Shown in pieces: positions 5,661-7,039 of a stretch of 7,039 bases of DNA (its first letter is position 1; each line of letters opens with the position of its first letter). Made by a program: the position numbers and the translations under genes. The stretch covers positions 1 to 7,039 of the forward strand of contig JAEXUU010000536.1 of assembly GCA_023452965.1 (NCBI GenBank), in the 5' to 3' direction. Source of the DNA: Pseudomonadota bacterium. Lineage in GTDB: Bacteria; Pseudomonadota; Alphaproteobacteria; Rhizobiales; Beijerinckiaceae. The notes under the pieces are model-generated. The model worked only from the letters and a program-made list of their open reading frames with translations, did not search any database and was not told the origin of the DNA.

Positions 5661-5735
5661 TGGGGCGTCGCCAAGCGGTAAGGCAGCGGTTTTTGGTACC
5701 GCCATGCGGAGGTTCGAATCCTCCCGCCCCAGCCA
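5661..5735 (+). tRNA. tRNA-Gln, anticodon TTG
   Basis: A 75-nt tRNA with encoded CCA. The acceptor strand TGGGGCG (5661-5667) pairs with CGCCCCA (5725-5731); discriminator G and CCA follow. The anticodon stem GCGGT/ACCGC encloses TTTTGGT, giving anticodon TTG (5693-5695). The T-arm has GGTTCGAATCC. A T-rich run follows directly (5737-5748) with no separate hairpin. Remnants of mobile DNA begin about 50 bp downstream. Confidence 0.97.
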
Positions 5736-5786
5736 ATTTCTTTTTTCTGCCAGAGACTTGGTTTTCTGCGGATAACCATCAGCGAC

Positions 5787-5836
5787 TGTAGCGCGCCGCG
5801 ATTTTCTGGACATTTCGACGCGATATTCTGGACATT
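5787..5836. repeat. Two 18-bp direct repeats, resembling an insertion-sequence end
   Basis: CGCGATTTTCTGGACATT (5797-5814) and CGCGATATTCTGGACATT (5819-5836) differ at one position and are 22 bp apart, two helical turns. TGTAG (5787-5791) just before them could be the outer tip. Repeated transposase-binding sites near a terminus are usual in IS21-family elements, so this may be a stranded IS end. No transposase of that type and no inverted partner is present in the window. An operator for some regulator is the alternative. Confidence 0.4.
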
Positions 5837-5856
5837 GAGCGGTCAACCGCTTCGGT

Positions 5857-5884
5857 CGCCGGCTGTAGCCCGGCGCGGTCTTTT
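5857..5884 (+). other. Hairpin with TGTA loop and short T run
   Basis: CGCCGGC (5857-5863), loop TGTA, then GCCCGGCG (5868-5875) with one bulged C, followed five bases later by TTTT (5881-5884). The core GGCTGTAGCC also occurs in the bioY terminator. It could be a weak terminator within the mobile remnants. Confidence 0.3.
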
Positions 5885-5933
5885 GCACCGGGAGTTGACT
5901 ACGGTACCAGCGCAAGCGGGCCGGCGGCTTCGG

Positions 5934-6110
5934 GGTTCGGGTGTCGCCAAGCGCCGGGGCATAGCCAAGGCGATGATTGCGGTCGCGCGCCGCTTATCCG
6001 TCATCCTGCTTCGGATGTGGGTCGATCGCGTGCCGTTCCGCTGGACGGCTGAGCCGGCCCAAGCCCGACCTGACCGAGAGTGTTTGGAGATCCGTCGCAG
6101 AGCGGAGTGA
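5934..6110 (+). pseudogene. IS110-family transposase, C-terminal fragment
   Basis: The frame translates as GSGVAKRRGIAKAMIAVARR, then LSVILLRMWVDRVPFRW (to 6044), then about 20 more residues to a TGA at 6108-6110. This is the characteristic end of IS110-family DEDD transposases (Transposase_20 region), where the pattern is VAxRRGxxKAxxAVARxLAVILHRMWVDGTxFRW. The N-terminal DEDD domain and most of the Transposase_20 domain are missing: nothing recognisable precedes 5934 in any frame. It is a remnant of an IS110 element, deleted at its 5' side and possibly joined there to a different IS end. The HRMW position reads LRMW, a sign of drift or a variant. Not expected to be functional. Confidence 0.7.
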
Positions 6111-6153
6111 TGTCCCTCCAGGAACCGAAGGGCGGTGAGATCGAGGGCGGGCT

Positions 6154-6300
6154 GGGGGCCGCAAGGTGGCCATTGGTTCCCCAAACGACGAACTCGGTCT
6201 GGTTGCGATAGCGGCCGAGCTGGGGGCGGCTGCTCTCGGTCTTGTCCCAGGGCACGACGCCGCGCCAGACCCAGCCGCCGCACTCGTCACGGGGACCATG
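6154..6300 (-). pseudogene. Phage-type DNA methyltransferase, internal fragment
   Basis: On the complementary strand a frame reads GGWVWRGVVPWDKTESSRPQ, then LGRYRNQTEFVVWGTNGHL. The arrangement WxWRGxVxWDKTExxRPxxGRxRxQxExVVWGxNG is typical of DNA N-6/N-4 methyltransferases carried by phages and prophages, from the region after the catalytic DPPY motif. The upstream part (catalytic motif) and the downstream part (TGKPV and the SAM-binding FxGxG) are absent; the frame continues to a TGA at 6001 but loses resemblance after about 6160. It is therefore an internal scrap of roughly 45 residues and cannot be active. It suggests a past phage or genomic island next to tRNA-Gln. Confidence 0.6.
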
Positions 6301-6347
6301 TGCTACCGCCCACTGGTACGCTGCTGTCGCCCTAGGCGAACAGTTCA

Positions 6348-6370
6348 GCCTTGGGCGAGGACGCCAAGGC
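6348..6370 (-). terminator. Hairpin just after the dehydrogenase stop codon (weak terminator)
   Basis: GCCTTGG and CCAAGGC (arms 6348-6354 and 6364-6370) form a 7-bp perfect stem, with two more inner C-G pairs possible, 4 bp beyond the TAG of the molybdopterin-binding subunit. There is no T run, so intrinsic termination is doubtful. Confidence 0.35.
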
Positions 6371-6374
6371 CCAA

Positions 6375-7039
6375 CTACCCGAGGCCCGGCATCAGGCTGG
6401 AGAGATGCACCGGGAAGCTCCGGGCGCGCACGCCGCAGGCATTGTAGAGCGCATTGGCGAACGCCGCCGAAGAGCCGCAGGCGCCGAGCTCGCCGACCCC
6501 TTTCACGCCGACCGGATTCGCTTCGAGGTCGGGCTCGTCGAGCATCATCACGTCGACGTCGGGAACGTCGGCATGCACCGGCAGCAGGTATTCCGCGAGA
6601 TCCCCGTTGACGACGTTCCCGCGCCGCGGATCGATCTCGGCTGCCTCGCGCAGCGCGGCGGAGAGCCCCCAGATCATGCCGCCGAGAAGCTGCGACCGGG
6701 CGGTCTTGGGGTTCAGGATGCGGCCGGCGGAGAAGACGCCGAGCATCCGCCGCACCTTGATCTCGCCGGTGAGGCGATGCACAGCCAATTCGACGAAATG
6801 GGCGCCATAGGTGTGGCGGGACTGCTCGCGCCAGTTCGGCACATTCCCCATCGACGGCAGGTTGCCGCGCGCGGAGAGGCCTGCCGGATGCGCCGCCAGG
6901 GTCTGCCGCACGAGGCCCGGCCCCGCCGGGAGGCCGGCTCGCTCCAGGAGCGCCAGGCAGGCCTGGTGGAGCGCGGCCGTCGTGTTCGAGGCGCCCCAGG
7001 AACCACCCGAGCCACCGCCTGCCGGCAGGCGGGTATGGG
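6375..7039 (-). CDS. Xanthine/aldehyde dehydrogenase molybdopterin-binding subunit, C-terminal part
   Basis: The last 220 residues of a large subunit of the xanthine oxidase superfamily; the frame stays open to the window edge, so the GTG at 6911 is internal. Full-length members have roughly 700-780 residues. Recognisable stretches are TRLPAGGGSGGSWGASNTTAA at the visible start (cofactor-binding region), YGAHFVELAVHRLTGEIKVRR, SAGRILNPKTARSQLLGGMIWGLSAAL, and VGVKGVGELGACGSSAAFANA. The Glu of GVGELG (codon 6489-6491) corresponds to the catalytic glutamate that activates the molybdenum centre. The style is that of YagR/PaoC-type periplasmic or related aldehyde dehydrogenases, which work with an iron-sulfur and usually an FAD subunit; those would lie beyond the window. 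The substrate cannot be told. Its 3' end directly borders the mobile-element remnants. Confidence 0.9.
   Translation of the reverse strand, partial: HTRLPAGGGSGGSWGASNTTAALHQACLALLERAGLPAGPGLVRQTLAAHPAGLSARGNLPSMGNVPNWREQSRHTYGAHFVELAVHRLTGEIKVRRMLGVFSAGRILNPKTARSQLLGGMIWGLSAALREAAEIDPRRGNVVNGDLAEYLLPVHADVPDVDVMMLDEPDLEANPVGVKGVGELGACGSSAAFANALYNACGVRARSFPVHLSSLMPGLG

Noticed and set aside
5736..6374. Possible complete mobile element or new system downstream of tRNA-Gln
   Set aside because: All pieces are truncated, on different strands and of different families; no integrase, full transposase or complete terminal repeats are present.

Overview
The window is high-GC DNA with strongly G/C-ending codons. 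Its gene families suggest an alphaproteobacterium, probably of the Hyphomicrobiales (Bosea- or Methylobacterium-like). This is inferred from style and gene content, not from a marker gene. There is no complete operon. Most genes stand alone, in convergent or divergent arrangements.

Left third (1-2302): the 3' end of a DUF1499 gene (+) meets, tail to tail, an MBL-fold hydrolase of the LACTB2 type (-). That gene is divergent from bioY (+), the substrate-binding subunit of a biotin transporter. The bioY leader carries a BioR-like palindrome over a candidate -10 box. A strong hairpin terminator ends bioY. Converging on it is a 47-residue lipoprotein gene (-) that is easily missed.

Middle (2303-5350): 540 bases without a clear gene hold a tRNA-Pro-like fragment and small inverted repeats. 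Then comes a 522-residue membrane acyltransferase (acyltransferase-3 family) with an unusual C-terminal extracytoplasmic module and a run of eight G in its 3' part. Beyond it lie a 36-residue single-span membrane protein with a very good ribosome binding site (-) and a weakly supported hypothetical gene (-).

Right third (5351-7039): tRNA-Pro(CGG) (-) and tRNA-Gln(TTG) (+) are divergently transcribed from a 176-bp gap with matching -35 boxes. Downstream of tRNA-Gln is about 640 bp of mobile-element debris: a pair of 18-bp direct repeats resembling an insertion-sequence end, the C-terminal end of an IS110-type transposase, and a fragment of a phage-type DNA methyltransferase. This debris abuts the 3' part of a molybdopterin-binding xanthine/aldehyde dehydrogenase subunit (-) that runs off the window.

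No complete new defence or biosynthetic system is visible. The most interesting items are the two microproteins, the likely BioR control of bioY, the decorated acyltransferase with a possible slippage tract, and the remnant island next to tRNA-Gln.
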